From Pelomonas dachongensis (GTDB lineage: Bacteria > Pseudomonadota > Gammaproteobacteria > Burkholderiales > Burkholderiaceae_C), in NCBI RefSeq assembly GCF_043555865.1, contig NZ_JBIGHY010000004.1, positions 62,001 through 126,000 of the forward strand: a DNA stretch of 64,000 bases. The letters run 5' to 3'. Position 1 is the stretch's first letter; every line of letters starts with the position of its first letter. The position numbers and the translations under genes are program-made. This document shows, in pieces, positions 57,199-64,000 of the stretch. A model generated the notes under the pieces. That model was not told the origin of the DNA and ran no database searches. It saw nothing but the letters and a program-made list of their open reading frames with translations.

Positions 57199-57566
57199 GC
57201 GCAGGTCTCCTTTCGGGCCAACAGGAGCAGCAGCGCCAGCACGGGCAGGTTCTTCAGCAGCGCGCCGAATGGGTCGAGCCACAGTGCGGGCGCGAGGGCG
57301 GTGGCCAGCACGGTCATCACGATGACACCGATGGCGGCCACGCGGCAGGCGAGGGCGCCCGGCCTCACCAGCAGCCACAGGCCGACGGCGGCGTCCCAGG
57401 CGCAGCCCAGCAGCACGATGACCAACGTAGTGCGCTCGCTGAGGCCGGTGGCGCGCTGCAGCAACGCGATGCCGGCGGCGCCGCCGTCGTGCAGGCTGGC
57501 GACCACCGTGCCCCACCACAGCAGCACCAGGCTGGCACGCGCCAGGGCCAGGTCTCGCACGGTCAT
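57195..57566 (-). CDS. DoxX-like membrane protein
   Basis: A 123-residue protein with four membrane helices: ARASLVLLWWGTVVASL, ERTTLVIVLLGCAWDAAVGLWLLV, VAAIGVIVMTVLATALAPALW and LLKNLPVLALLLLLARKE. This matches the DoxX-like group often fused to or next to NAD-dependent epimerase-type proteins. Here the gene overlaps an SDR-type gene upstream and the DUF2269 gene downstream by four bases each, so the three products are coupled. Confidence 0.78.
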   Translation of the reverse strand: MTVRDLALARASLVLLWWGTVVASLHDGGAAGIALLQRATGLSERTTLVIVLLGCAWDAAVGLWLLVRPGALACRVAAIGVIVMTVLATALAPALWLDPFGALLKNLPVLALLLLLARKETCA

Positions 57567-58393
57567 GCCCAGGCTCCCTGCAGCACGCTTCGCAACGGGC
57601 GCTGCAGCGGCGAGGTGCCGGCCGGCTCCGCGCTGTCGTGCGCCAGCAGCTCCAGCGCGGTGCTGCACCAGGGGCCTAGCGCCACGACATCGCCCAGCCG
57701 TGCCGTGGCGCGGGTCAGGGCGTCGGGCACGGTGCTGATGCGTGCCGGCATGCGGCCGGCGTCTGCCCGGCGTCGCGCAATCCAGTCGGCCACCGTCGCG
57801 GGCTCGGGGCCGACGGCGATCCACGTCGATGGCGGTTGCGTGGATTCCAGCGTGGCGACGATGCCGGCCGCCAGGTCTTCGACGCGGATGGGCTGCACGC
57901 GGCAGCGCGCCACGGCTGCCGGCAGCGGCAGCCAGGGCAGGCGCGCGAGTTGGTCCAGCAGGCGGCTGCTGGTGCCGCCCGGCCCGACGACGAGGCTGGG
58001 CTTCACGATGCAGGCCCGCCCGGCCAGCGCGACCTCACCGGCCTGCTTGCTGCGGGCGTAGGCGCTGACGCCGCCGCACAGTGCGGACACGTGCACGAAG
58101 CGCTTGGCGTCACCGGTTGTGCCCGCCTTCTCGCAAGCGTCGGCCAGGGCGGCCGGTGCGCGGTGGTGCAGCAGGTCCAGCAGATCTGTCACGCCGCCCG
58201 CCTGGTCGCGCAGGCAGCCGGCCGCGTAGACGACACCCTGGACGCCGCGCAGCAGCGGTTGCCAGGCCGCGGGCCTGTCCCAGTCGGTGACGGGCCGCAG
58301 GTCGGCGCGCACCGCTTCGTGCCCGGCTGCAATCAACGCGTCGCACAGGTGGCGACCGATGAAGCCGCCGGCGCCGATGACGAGGACCTTCAT
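57563..58393 (-). CDS. NAD(P)-binding SDR/epimerase-family protein
   Basis: The 276-residue atypical SDR has the cofactor loop VLVIGAGGFIGRHLCDALIAAGH (GAGGFIG at 7-13) and AAGC/VHVSAL in the next strands; a YARSK motif near 131 provides the catalytic Tyr-x-x-x-Lys in the form YaRSK. The C-terminal part (WIAVGPEPATVADWIARRR) suits binding of an organic substrate. Related proteins in proteobacteria carry a C-terminal DoxX domain in one chain; here it is split off as the next gene. The substrate is unknown. Confidence 0.82.
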   Translation of the reverse strand: MKVLVIGAGGFIGRHLCDALIAAGHEAVRADLRPVTDWDRPAAWQPLLRGVQGVVYAAGCLRDQAGGVTDLLDLLHHRAPAALADACEKAGTTGDAKRFVHVSALCGGVSAYARSKQAGEVALAGRACIVKPSLVVGPGGTSSRLLDQLARLPWLPLPAAVARCRVQPIRVEDLAAGIVATLESTQPPSTWIAVGPEPATVADWIARRRADAGRMPARISTVPDALTRATARLGDVVALGPWCSTALELLAHDSAEPAGTSPLQRPLRSVLQGAWA

Positions 58394-58396
58394 GGC

Positions 58397-58816
58397 TCAC
58401 ACCCACCTGTCAGCCGCCGCGACCGTGGCGACAGGCGCGCGGGGAGGGGCCGACGCAGCGGGGGCAGCGCGGGTAGCAGAGGTCGCTGACAGCCGTGCCC
58501 GCACCGGTGCCCAGACGCGCTGCGTGATGAAGGCGATGCTCACAAAGCTGCCGGCTGCTGCCAGCCACAGCGCGCGGTGAACCGCGTCCAGCAGGCTGCC
58601 GTGGACGGCGCCGAAGGTCAGCGCCAGCACCAGCGTGCCGGCGATGGCCAGCACGTAAGCGCTGCGCACCCAGAAGTGCGCGCCGACCTTGCCCGGCAGC
58701 GGTTCCACGCACAGCGAGTCCAGCACCACCAACAGGATGGGCTGCAGATAGCCGATGGCCAGGACGGGGCCGAGGACGGCGATGAAGAGGGTGACGCAGA
58801 AGTTCAGTTCGGACAT
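58397..58816 (-). CDS. small integral membrane protein of unknown family
   Basis: The 139-residue protein has three to four hydrophobic helices (FCVTLFIAVLGPVLAIGYLQPILLVVLDSL, VRSAYVLAIAGTLVLALTFGAV, LWLAAAGSFVSIAFITQRVW) and an Ala/Pro/Arg-rich tail. I do not recognise a family. It starts 20 bases after the DCC-type gene and ends 3 bases before the SDR gene, so it belongs to the same transcript. GGAGAG precedes the ATG. Confidence 0.7.
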   Translation of the reverse strand: MSELNFCVTLFIAVLGPVLAIGYLQPILLVVLDSLCVEPLPGKVGAHFWVRSAYVLAIAGTLVLALTFGAVHGSLLDAVHRALWLAAAGSFVSIAFITQRVWAPVRARLSATSATRAAPAASAPPRAPVATVAAADRWV

Positions 58817-58836
58817 GGTGCTCTCCTTGGGTTGAG

Positions 58837-59262
58837 TCAGCGGGCGTGGCAGCTGCCTTGTGGCGCGCAACTGCTGGCATGCAGGCGCGCGGCCTTCAGC
58901 AGCCAGTGGGGCAGGCGGTAGCGGTGGTCGGCCAGCCAGGCGTAGGCCGGTTCCGCCAGCCGGGCCAGCAGCGGCACTGCCAGCAGCGCGGCCACGCGGT
59001 GGTGGCCCGTCGCGGCATAGGCGGCGCGCACGGCCGGCACGCCGATCAACCAGGTGCCGTCGGGCGCCTGCACATGCAACCGGGCCATCAGCGCGGCCTG
59101 GGTCACGCCCAGCGCCGCCGCGTCGAAGTCGGGCCGCGAGATGTCCACGAAGCGCAGCAGGCCAGTGTCGTTGTTCCGCATCAGCACGCCCATCTCGCTG
59201 CGGCACAGCGGGCAGACGCCGTCGTAGTACACGGTGTGGATTTGCGCGGGACTGGTTGTCAT
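58837..59262 (-). CDS. DCC-family (DUF393) thiol-disulfide oxidoreductase-like protein
   Basis: The 141-residue protein has the DCC motif with a CxxC pair, YYDGVCPLCRSEM (about 12-24), and the family's RFVDISRPDFDA and GVPAVRAAYAATG blocks. DUF393 proteins adopt a thioredoxin-like fold; their role is not well known. ATG 59262 is chosen; a TTG at 59280 would overlap the candidate operator (59269-59290). First structural gene of the minus-strand operon. Confidence 0.85.
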   Translation of the reverse strand: MTTSPAQIHTVYYDGVCPLCRSEMGVLMRNNDTGLLRFVDISRPDFDAAALGVTQAALMARLHVQAPDGTWLIGVPAVRAAYAATGHHRVAALLAVPLLARLAEPAYAWLADHRYRLPHWLLKAARLHASSCAPQGSCHAR

Positions 59263-59268
59263 GGCTGT

Positions 59269-59290
59269 AATTTCTGTCAAAAGTGAAATT
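59269..59290 (-). promoter_or_regulatory. candidate operator, copy 1 (before the DCC-type gene)
   Basis: AATTTC (59269-59274) and GAAATT (59285-59290) form an inverted repeat with a 10-base spacer TGTCAAAAGT. The same arms and an almost identical spacer (TGTCAATAGA) occur at 59937-59958 before the regulator gene. It lies 7 bases upstream of the DCC gene ATG, where a bound repressor would block the operon. Confidence 0.7.
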
Positions 59291-59328
59291 GACGGACAAA
59301 AAAAGGGCGGCGATGTGCGCCGCCATGG

Positions 59329-59913
59329 CTATCCCATTGGTGGCATGGGCGGCGTCACCGGGAACACGCTGGGCGCCTCTGCGGTCGCGTCCGCCGGCCG
59401 CACGAAGCGCTGCACCTGCGCGCCCAGCCGCAGGATCTTCTCCAGCGTGGCCGGGGAGAGGCGCAGCATCTCGTCGCTCCAGCTGCCCAGCGTCTGCATC
59501 AATTCGAGCGTGCTGCGCAGGCGGTCCTGCATCGCGGGCGACTCGTGCTGCAGCGAGGGGTCGGCCGACAACTCGCGCAGCAGGGCCACGGTGGGATCGA
59601 ATTCGCGCTCCTTGCGCTCGCGCACGATGGTGCGGAACAACTCCCACACGTCGCCGGACGTCTCGTAGTAGTCGCGCCGGTCGCCCAGCACATGGGTCAC
59701 GCGGATCAGCCGCCAGTTCAGCAGCTCCTTCAGGCTGTTGCTGATGTTGGAACGTGCCAGCGCCAGCGTGTCGGCGATGTCCTCGGCGTGCAGCGGCTGG
59801 CCGTGCACGTACAGCAGCGCGTGGATCTGCGCGACGCTGCGGTTGACGCCCCAGTTGGAGCCCATCTCTCCCCAGTGAACGACGAAACGGCGGCTGATGT
59901 CGGTGAGTTCCAT
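59329..59913 (-). CDS. GbsR/MarR-family transcriptional regulator
   Basis: The 194-residue protein opens with ELTDISRRFVVHWGEMGSNWGVNRSVAQIHALLYV and has a winged helix at about 40-95 (LHAEDIADTLALARSNISNSLKELLNWRLIR and VTHVLGDRRDYYETS). Both are diagnostic of the GbsR branch of MarR-like regulators. The C-terminal helical half is for dimerisation. It precedes the minus-strand membrane/redox operon. Two copies of a 22-base dyad flank it, one over its own promoter, pointing to autoregulation and operon control. Confidence 0.87.
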   Translation of the reverse strand: MELTDISRRFVVHWGEMGSNWGVNRSVAQIHALLYVHGQPLHAEDIADTLALARSNISNSLKELLNWRLIRVTHVLGDRRDYYETSGDVWELFRTIVRERKEREFDPTVALLRELSADPSLQHESPAMQDRLRSTLELMQTLGSWSDEMLRLSPATLEKILRLGAQVQRFVRPADATAEAPSVFPVTPPMPPMG

Positions 59914-59935
59914 GGCTTGCAGCGTATCTCGCCTG

Positions 59936-59959
59936 AAATTTCTGTCAATAGAGAAATTT
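59936..59959. promoter_or_regulatory. candidate operator, copy 2 (regulator promoter)
   Basis: AATTTC (59937-59942) and GAAATT (59953-59958), extending to 7-bp arms, with spacer TGTCAATAGA. On the minus strand this includes TTGACA (59948-59943), a consensus -35, with TACGCT 16 bases further as a possible -10 for the regulator gene (start at 59913). A repressor bound here would cover the -35. The AIM24-like gene starts 59 bases away on the plus strand and might share control. Confidence 0.7.
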
Positions 59960-60017
59960 GAGCCGTTGCCGCGCCGCATCGCTATCATGCGGCGCGTTTT
60001 TTCTCAGGAGAGCCGCC

Positions 60018-60839
60018 ATGGCCATGGATGTAGTCGATTACGAGATCAAGGGTGCCGAGATGCAGTTCGTCGAGGTCGAACTGGACCCCGGCGAAGCGGC
60101 CATCGGCGAGGCCGGTTCCATGATGTTCATGGACGCGAGCATCGCGATGGACACGGTGTTTGGCGACGGCTCGGCCAGCCAGGGCGGCGGCTTCTTCGGC
60201 AAGCTGCTGGGCGCCGGCAAGCGGCTGGTCACCGGCGAGTCGCTGTTCACGACCGTCTACACGAACAACGGCCACGGCAAGCAGCGCGTGGCGTTTGCGG
60301 CGCCTTACCCGGGCAAGATTCTGCCGATGGACCTCCGCCAGCTGGGCGGCACGCTGATCTGCCAGAAGGACGCCTTCCTGTGCGCCGCGCGCGGCGTGTC
60401 GCTGGGCATTGCGCTGCAGCAGAAGCTGTCGACCGGCTTCTTCGGCGGCGAGGGCTTCATCATGCAGAAGCTCGAAGGCGACGGCCTGGCCTTCGTGCAT
60501 GCCGGCGGCACCGTCGTGCGGCGCACGCTGCAGCCGGGCCAGACGGTGTTCGTCGATACCGGCTGCGTGGTGGCCTACACGCCCAACGTGAACTTCGAGA
60601 TCCAGTACGTCGGCAAGATCAAGACGGCGCTGTTCGGCGGCGAGGGCCTGTTCCTGGCCAAGATGACCGGTCCCGGCGAGGTCTGGCTGCAGAGCCTGCC
60701 GTTCTCGCGCCTGGCCTCGCGCATCTTCGCGGCGGCACCCCAGACTGGCGGCGGCGGTCGTGAGGAAGGGTCCCTGCTCGGTGGGTTCGCCGGCGCGGGC
60801 ATCCTGGGCGGCATCCTGGGCGGCGACAGGGACAGCTGA
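60018..60839 (+). CDS. AIM24-family (TIGR00266) protein
   Basis: The 273-residue protein belongs to the AIM24/TIGR00266 family: DYEIKGAEMQFVEVELDPGEAAIGEAGSMMFMD (in pieces) at the start, then Gly-rich segments, GGTLICQKDAFLCAA, and GEGFIMQKLEGDG, with a C-terminal Gly-rich tail. It folds as a beta structure of unknown function; the yeast homologue is mitochondrial. It may assemble into larger complexes. AGGAG lies 6 bases before ATG 60018. The gene is divergent from the GbsR-type regulator. Confidence 0.9.
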   Translation: MAMDVVDYEIKGAEMQFVEVELDPGEAAIGEAGSMMFMDASIAMDTVFGDGSASQGGGFFGKLLGAGKRLVTGESLFTTVYTNNGHGKQRVAFAAPYPGKILPMDLRQLGGTLICQKDAFLCAARGVSLGIALQQKLSTGFFGGEGFIMQKLEGDGLAFVHAGGTVVRRTLQPGQTVFVDTGCVVAYTPNVNFEIQYVGKIKTALFGGEGLFLAKMTGPGEVWLQSLPFSRLASRIFAAAPQTGGGGREEGSLLGGFAGAGILGGILGGDRDS

Positions 60840-60901
60840 GCGCTGGCCGGTTGATCTGGGACAGCGCGCCGTCAGACCCCCCCGGGTAAACTCTGCGTCG
60901 C

Positions 60902-60922
60902 AGGGCGGCGAGGTGCCGCCCT
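60902..60922 (+). terminator. possible weak terminator after the AIM24-like gene
   Basis: An 8-bp stem AGGGCGGC/GCCGCCCT (60902-60909 and 60915-60922) with a 5-base loop is followed by ttccttt, an imperfect T tract. It lies 62 bases after the AIM24-like stop and 17 bases before the next start. It may instead be a leader hairpin. Confidence 0.45.
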
Positions 60923-60939
60923 TTCCTTTGGAGAGCCGG

Positions 60940-61938
60940 ATGTTGCGCAGTTGGGCGGTGGCCTTGGCCTTGGTGGCGACGACTTTCGGTGCCCACGCCC
61001 AGCAGGTCTCTCAACCCCGGCCGCCGGTGTTCGTGTTGAACTCGTTGAGCGCCGACATCGCCGTCGTCGACCCCGTCAGCTTCACGGTCGTCAAGCGCAT
61101 CCCGACGGGCAAGGAGCCGCACCACCTCTACCTGTCGCCGGACGAGAAGTCGCTGATCGTCGCCAACGCGCTGGGGGATTCGCTGACCTTCGTGGACCCG
61201 CGCACGGCCGAGGTCCAGCGCGTGGTGCGCGGCGTGCCCGACCCCTACCACCTGCGTTTCTCTCCGGACATGAAGTGGCTCGTCATCGCCGCCAACCGGC
61301 TGGACCACGTGGACCTGTATCGCTGGCAGGGCAGCACGGCGGCCGAACCGCTGCAGCTGGTCAAGCGCATCCGCGCGCCCAAGACGCCGAGCCACCTGAA
61401 CATCGACACGCGCAGCACCACGGTCTACGTCAGCCTGCAGGACAGCGACGAGCTGCTGGCCATCGACCTCGCCACGCAGGCGATCAAGTGGAAGACGCCG
61501 GTCGGCAAGATGCCGGCCGACATCTACCTGACGCCCGATGACAAGCACCTGCTGGTCGGCCTGACGGGTGACAAGTTTGTCGAGGTGTGGGACGTCAGCG
61601 GCAGCGAGCCCAAGCTCAGCCGGCGCATCGCGACCGGTGCCGGGGCGCATTCCTTCCGCGCCTGGGGTGACAAGCGCCACGTGCTGGTCTCCAACCGCGC
61701 CGCCAACACCATCAGCAAGATCGACATCATCAGCTTCGCCGTCGTGGACCAGTACCCCGCGCCCGCCGGCCCCGACGACATGGAGTTGCTGACCGACGGT
61801 CGCACGCTGCTGGTCACGTCGCGCTGGGCGGGCAAGGTCACGCAGATCGACACGGCCACGCGCAAGATCGTGCGCCAGGTCAAGGTGGGCAAGTCGCCGC
61901 ACGGCATCTGGACGCTGGACCACCAGCCGCGGCTGTGA
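60940..61938 (+). CDS. exported YncE-like beta-propeller protein
   Basis: The 332-residue protein has a signal peptide (cleaved after GAHA, about residue 20) and repeated propeller blades with a YVTN-like pattern: VFVLNSLSADIAVVDPVSF, PHHLYLSPDEKSLIVANALGDSLTFVD, PYHLRFSPDMKWLVIAANRLDHVDLY, IYLTPDDKHLLVGLTGDKFVEVWD and KSPHGIWTLDH. It is probably periplasmic. YncE-type propellers have been linked to DNA binding or metallophore export, but the role here is unknown. The polysaccharide deacetylase start (GTG) overlaps its stop by four bases. Confidence 0.82.
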   Translation: MLRSWAVALALVATTFGAHAQQVSQPRPPVFVLNSLSADIAVVDPVSFTVVKRIPTGKEPHHLYLSPDEKSLIVANALGDSLTFVDPRTAEVQRVVRGVPDPYHLRFSPDMKWLVIAANRLDHVDLYRWQGSTAAEPLQLVKRIRAPKTPSHLNIDTRSTTVYVSLQDSDELLAIDLATQAIKWKTPVGKMPADIYLTPDDKHLLVGLTGDKFVEVWDVSGSEPKLSRRIATGAGAHSFRAWGDKRHVLVSNRAANTISKIDIISFAVVDQYPAPAGPDDMELLTDGRTLLVTSRWAGKVTQIDTATRKIVRQVKVGKSPHGIWTLDHQPRL

Positions 61939-62723
61939 AAGCCTTCGCCCTGCTGTTTGCTGCGGGTGTGGCAGCGGCTCAGCCGGCTTGCGACAAGCCG
62001 GTCTACCTGACCTTCGACACCGGCCACATGGGCGTGGCGCCGCTCATCGCCGAGACGCTTCAGCGCCACAACGCCAAGGCGACGTTCTTCCTGGCCAGCG
62101 AACCCACCCAGACCGGTGGCACGACGCTGGACGAGACCTGGGCGCCGTGGTGGCGCGCCCGCGTGGCCGAGGGCCATGACTTCGGTTCGCACACCTGGGC
62201 GCACGACATCTGGATTGCCGACCTGCCGGATGCCGACGGCCGTGTCACGCGTTTTCGCTTTCGCACGCAGGCGGGCATCCAGCCCGGCGTCGTCCGCGAG
62301 CTCAGCGCCGAGCAGTACTGTGCCAGCCTGAAACAGGTCGGCGAGCGCTTCCAGGCCATGACCGGGAAGCCGCTGGCGCCCATCTTCCGCGCGCCTGCCG
62401 GCCGCACATCGCCGGCGCTGCTGAAGGCCGCCCAGGCCTGCGGCTTCACGCACGTGGGCTGGGCGCGGGCAGGCTTCCTGGGCGATGAGCTGTCCAGCCA
62501 GGCGCACCCCAACGCGCAGCTGCTGACCAAGGCGCTGCGCGACATCCAGCCGGGTGACATCTTGCTGGCCCACCTGGGCATCTGGGACCGCCAGGACCCC
62601 TGGGCGCCGGCGGTGCTGGAGCCGCTGCTGAGCGGGCTCGCGCAGCGCGGTCTATGCTTCGCGCCGCTGCGCGAACATCCGCGCTACGCCCCGCTGTTCG
62701 CGCCCCCGTCCAAGAAGCCGTGA
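61935..62723 (+). CDS. polysaccharide deacetylase family protein
   Basis: The 262-residue exported NodB-fold deacetylase has a signal peptide (to about residue 15) and the metal/catalytic motifs: TFDTGH (motif 1; usually TFDDG), SHTWAH (motif 2, two His metal ligands), FRAPAGRTSP (motif 3), and a late GDILLAHLG motif. It should remove acetyl groups from a cell-wall or extracellular amino sugar polymer. GTG 61935 overlaps the propeller gene stop, and its own stop overlaps the next start, so the three genes are one coupled unit. Confidence 0.88.
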   Translation: MKAFALLFAAGVAAAQPACDKPVYLTFDTGHMGVAPLIAETLQRHNAKATFFLASEPTQTGGTTLDETWAPWWRARVAEGHDFGSHTWAHDIWIADLPDADGRVTRFRFRTQAGIQPGVVRELSAEQYCASLKQVGERFQAMTGKPLAPIFRAPAGRTSPALLKAAQACGFTHVGWARAGFLGDELSSQAHPNAQLLTKALRDIQPGDILLAHLGIWDRQDPWAPAVLEPLLSGLAQRGLCFAPLREHPRYAPLFAPPSKKP

Positions 62724-63730
62724 TCGACTGGATTTCCAACACCTTCGACAGCCTGCAGCTCGCGCTGTACGAGGGCGTCGTGCAGCCGCTGGTGTTCGGG
62801 CTGGGCTTTGGCAACCTGCTGGAGGACGCCTTCGACGCTACCGGCTGGCTGCTGCTGGGCCTGGTGCAGATCGCGGTCATGCTGCTGGGAATCCGGCTGC
62901 TGGAGCGCCGCTGGCCCGTGGAGCCGCTGACGGACCGCGCGGCCGTGCGGGTGGACGTGGTCTACACGCTCATTCACCGGCTGGGCCTGGTGCGCCTGCT
63001 GATGTTTTTCAGCATCCAGCCACTGTGGGACTGGGGGGCCAGCGAACTGCGCCTGGCCGGCCTGCCGGTCTGGCAGCTGGACGGCGTCTGGCCCGGTGTG
63101 ACCGATATCGCCTGGGTCAGCCTGCTGCTGTATCTCGTCGTGTTCGACTTCGTCGGCTATTGGCTGCACCGCTGGCAGCACGGATGGAACTGGTGGTGGG
63201 CGTTGCACAGCCTGCACCACAGCCAGCGCCAGATGACGATGTGGAGCGACAACCGCAACCACCTGCTGGACGACGTCATCAATGCCACCGCTTTCGCGCT
63301 GCTGGCGCGCCTGATCGGGGTGGAGCCGGGTCAGTTCGTCGCCATCGTCGTCATCACGCAACTGCACGAGAGCCTGCAGCATGCCAACGCGCGGGTCAGC
63401 TTCGGCGCCTGGGGCGAGCGGCTGCTGGTCAGCCCGCGCTTTCACCGTAGGCACCACAGCATCGGCATCGGCCACGAGAGCGCGGGCCGCGGCACGCTGG
63501 GTGGCCACAACTTCGGCGTGCTGCTGCCGGTCTGGGATCTGCTGTTTGGCACCGCCAATTTCGAGAACCGTTTCGACGCCACCGGCGTGCGCGACCAGCT
63601 GCCCGACGAGGGCGGGCGCGACTACGGCCGCGGCTTCTGGCGCCAGCAATGGCTCGGGCTGCTGCGGCTGGGTGCCGCGCTGCGCCCGGGCGCCCGCCCG
63701 ACTGCCCTGCGCAAGGCCAGCGACCCCTGA
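62720..63730 (+). CDS. sterol desaturase / fatty-acid hydroxylase family membrane protein
   Basis: The 336-residue, multi-helix protein has the three histidine clusters of the di-iron hydroxylase superfamily: HRWQHGWNWWWALHSLHHS (clusters 1-2, near 152-171), a HESLQHAN motif near 221, and FHRRHHSIGIGHE near 243-255. Members hydroxylate or desaturate lipids, sterols or carotenoids; the substrate here is unknown. The GTG start overlaps the deacetylase stop, and the next start overlaps its stop. Confidence 0.88.
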   Translation: MIDWISNTFDSLQLALYEGVVQPLVFGLGFGNLLEDAFDATGWLLLGLVQIAVMLLGIRLLERRWPVEPLTDRAAVRVDVVYTLIHRLGLVRLLMFFSIQPLWDWGASELRLAGLPVWQLDGVWPGVTDIAWVSLLLYLVVFDFVGYWLHRWQHGWNWWWALHSLHHSQRQMTMWSDNRNHLLDDVINATAFALLARLIGVEPGQFVAIVVITQLHESLQHANARVSFGAWGERLLVSPRFHRRHHSIGIGHESAGRGTLGGHNFGVLLPVWDLLFGTANFENRFDATGVRDQLPDEGGRDYGRGFWRQQWLGLLRLGAALRPGARPTALRKASDP

Positions 63731-64000
63731 TGCAAAGCCTCATCGATTCCTTCTGGCGCGCCGCCGCCTACTGCCTGCACGCCCGCGTCATCGGCCTGTC
63801 GCTGCTGCCGCTCGTCGTCTGCGGGGCGCTGGTGTTCGGCTTCATGTTCTTCTTCTGGGAGTCCGCCATCGCCGGGGTGCGCGCCACGATGGAGAGCTGG
63901 CTGCTGATCGAGAGCGCGCTGCGCTGGCTCGACAGCATGGGCCTGCAGTCGCTGCGCACGGGGCTGGCCGCCATCGTCGTGCTGGCCGGCCTGCTGCCCG
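63730..64000 (+). CDS. EI24-type membrane protein (partial, runs off the window)
   Basis: Only the first 90 residues are present. They begin MQSLIDSFWRAAAYCLHARVIGLSLLPL, a start typical of the EI24 (CysZ-like) membrane family, with a helix at about 23-45 and another beginning near 78. The ATG overlaps the preceding stop (TGATG), so it is the fourth gene of the coupled unit. The C-terminus lies outside the window. Confidence 0.75.
   Translation, partial: MQSLIDSFWRAAAYCLHARVIGLSLLPLVVCGALVFGFMFFFWESAIAGVRATMESWLLIESALRWLDSMGLQSLRTGLAAIVVLAGLLP

Noticed and set aside
59263..59280. TTG at 59280 as the start of the DCC-type gene
   Set aside because: It would place the start inside the repeated operator dyad; ATG 59262 gives the normal family N-terminus.

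Overview
This 64 kb, GC-rich (roughly two thirds G+C), gene-dense window looks like chromosome of a betaproteobacterium of the order Burkholderiales, probably in the Leptothrix/Rubrivivax/Roseateles neighbourhood. The order is inferred from the block rpsF-priB-rpsR-rplI-dnaB, the Chp cluster rubredoxin-pilG-pilH-pilI-pilJ-chpA, and protein families such as DUF4148 and the spore-coat-U pilins. The genus is a guess. All calls come from reading the sequence; no database search was run.

Layout. 0.1-4.6 kb: ppsA with a strong terminator, then a sodium/solute symporter carrying a coiled-coil insert and an EF-hand-like loop. 4.7-7.9 kb: the S6/PriB/S18/L9 operon with its promoter and a structured leader, then dnaB. 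7.9-13.9 kb: a broken IS3-type transposase, then an ion and stress cluster (NhaR-type regulator divergent from an HPF/RaiA-like gene, TerB-like, TerC, SbtA-like and DUF456 proteins) and a decayed caspase-like gene. 14-23.3 kb is the accessory part: a chemoreceptor, a roadblock protein with an unknown N-terminal half, a regulator that fuses a pseudo-receiver and an OmpR-type DNA-binding domain to an RsbQ/KAI2-like alpha/beta hydrolase, about 1 kb with no recognisable gene, an SOS-controlled SRAP gene facing a truncated imuA across a LexA box, and a KaiC-like double ATPase paired with a response regulator.

23.4-38.4 kb: mpl, hemL and thiD on the minus strand, then rubredoxin and the complete type IV pilus chemosensory system, ending in a GGDEF protein. 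38.6-45.9 kb: a CHASE3 histidine kinase and NarL-type regulator, a receiver with a degenerate GGDEF domain, and a compact archaic chaperone-usher pilus operon. The last two transcription units share a palindromic promoter element, so the kinase and regulator may control the pilus. 46-53.7 kb: ychF, a UbiH-type hydroxylase, a DsbC-like protein, a DUF3429 protein, an M61 peptidase, a DUF3108 protein, enoyl-CoA hydratase and a DUF4148 protein. 53.8-56.7 kb: a three-gene sugar ABC transporter. 56.7-59.9 kb: a minus-strand membrane/redox operon with a GbsR/MarR-type regulator and two copies of a candidate operator. 60-64 kb: an AIM24-like protein, a beta-propeller, a polysaccharide deacetylase, a sterol-desaturase-family protein and the start of an EI24-type membrane protein.

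The window is mostly core metabolism and cell biology. The best candidate for something little described is the receiver-like/DNA-binding/RsbQ-like fusion at 17052-18629. Next are the two repeated operator pairs (40689/41666 and 59269/59937), which link regulators to neighbouring genes.
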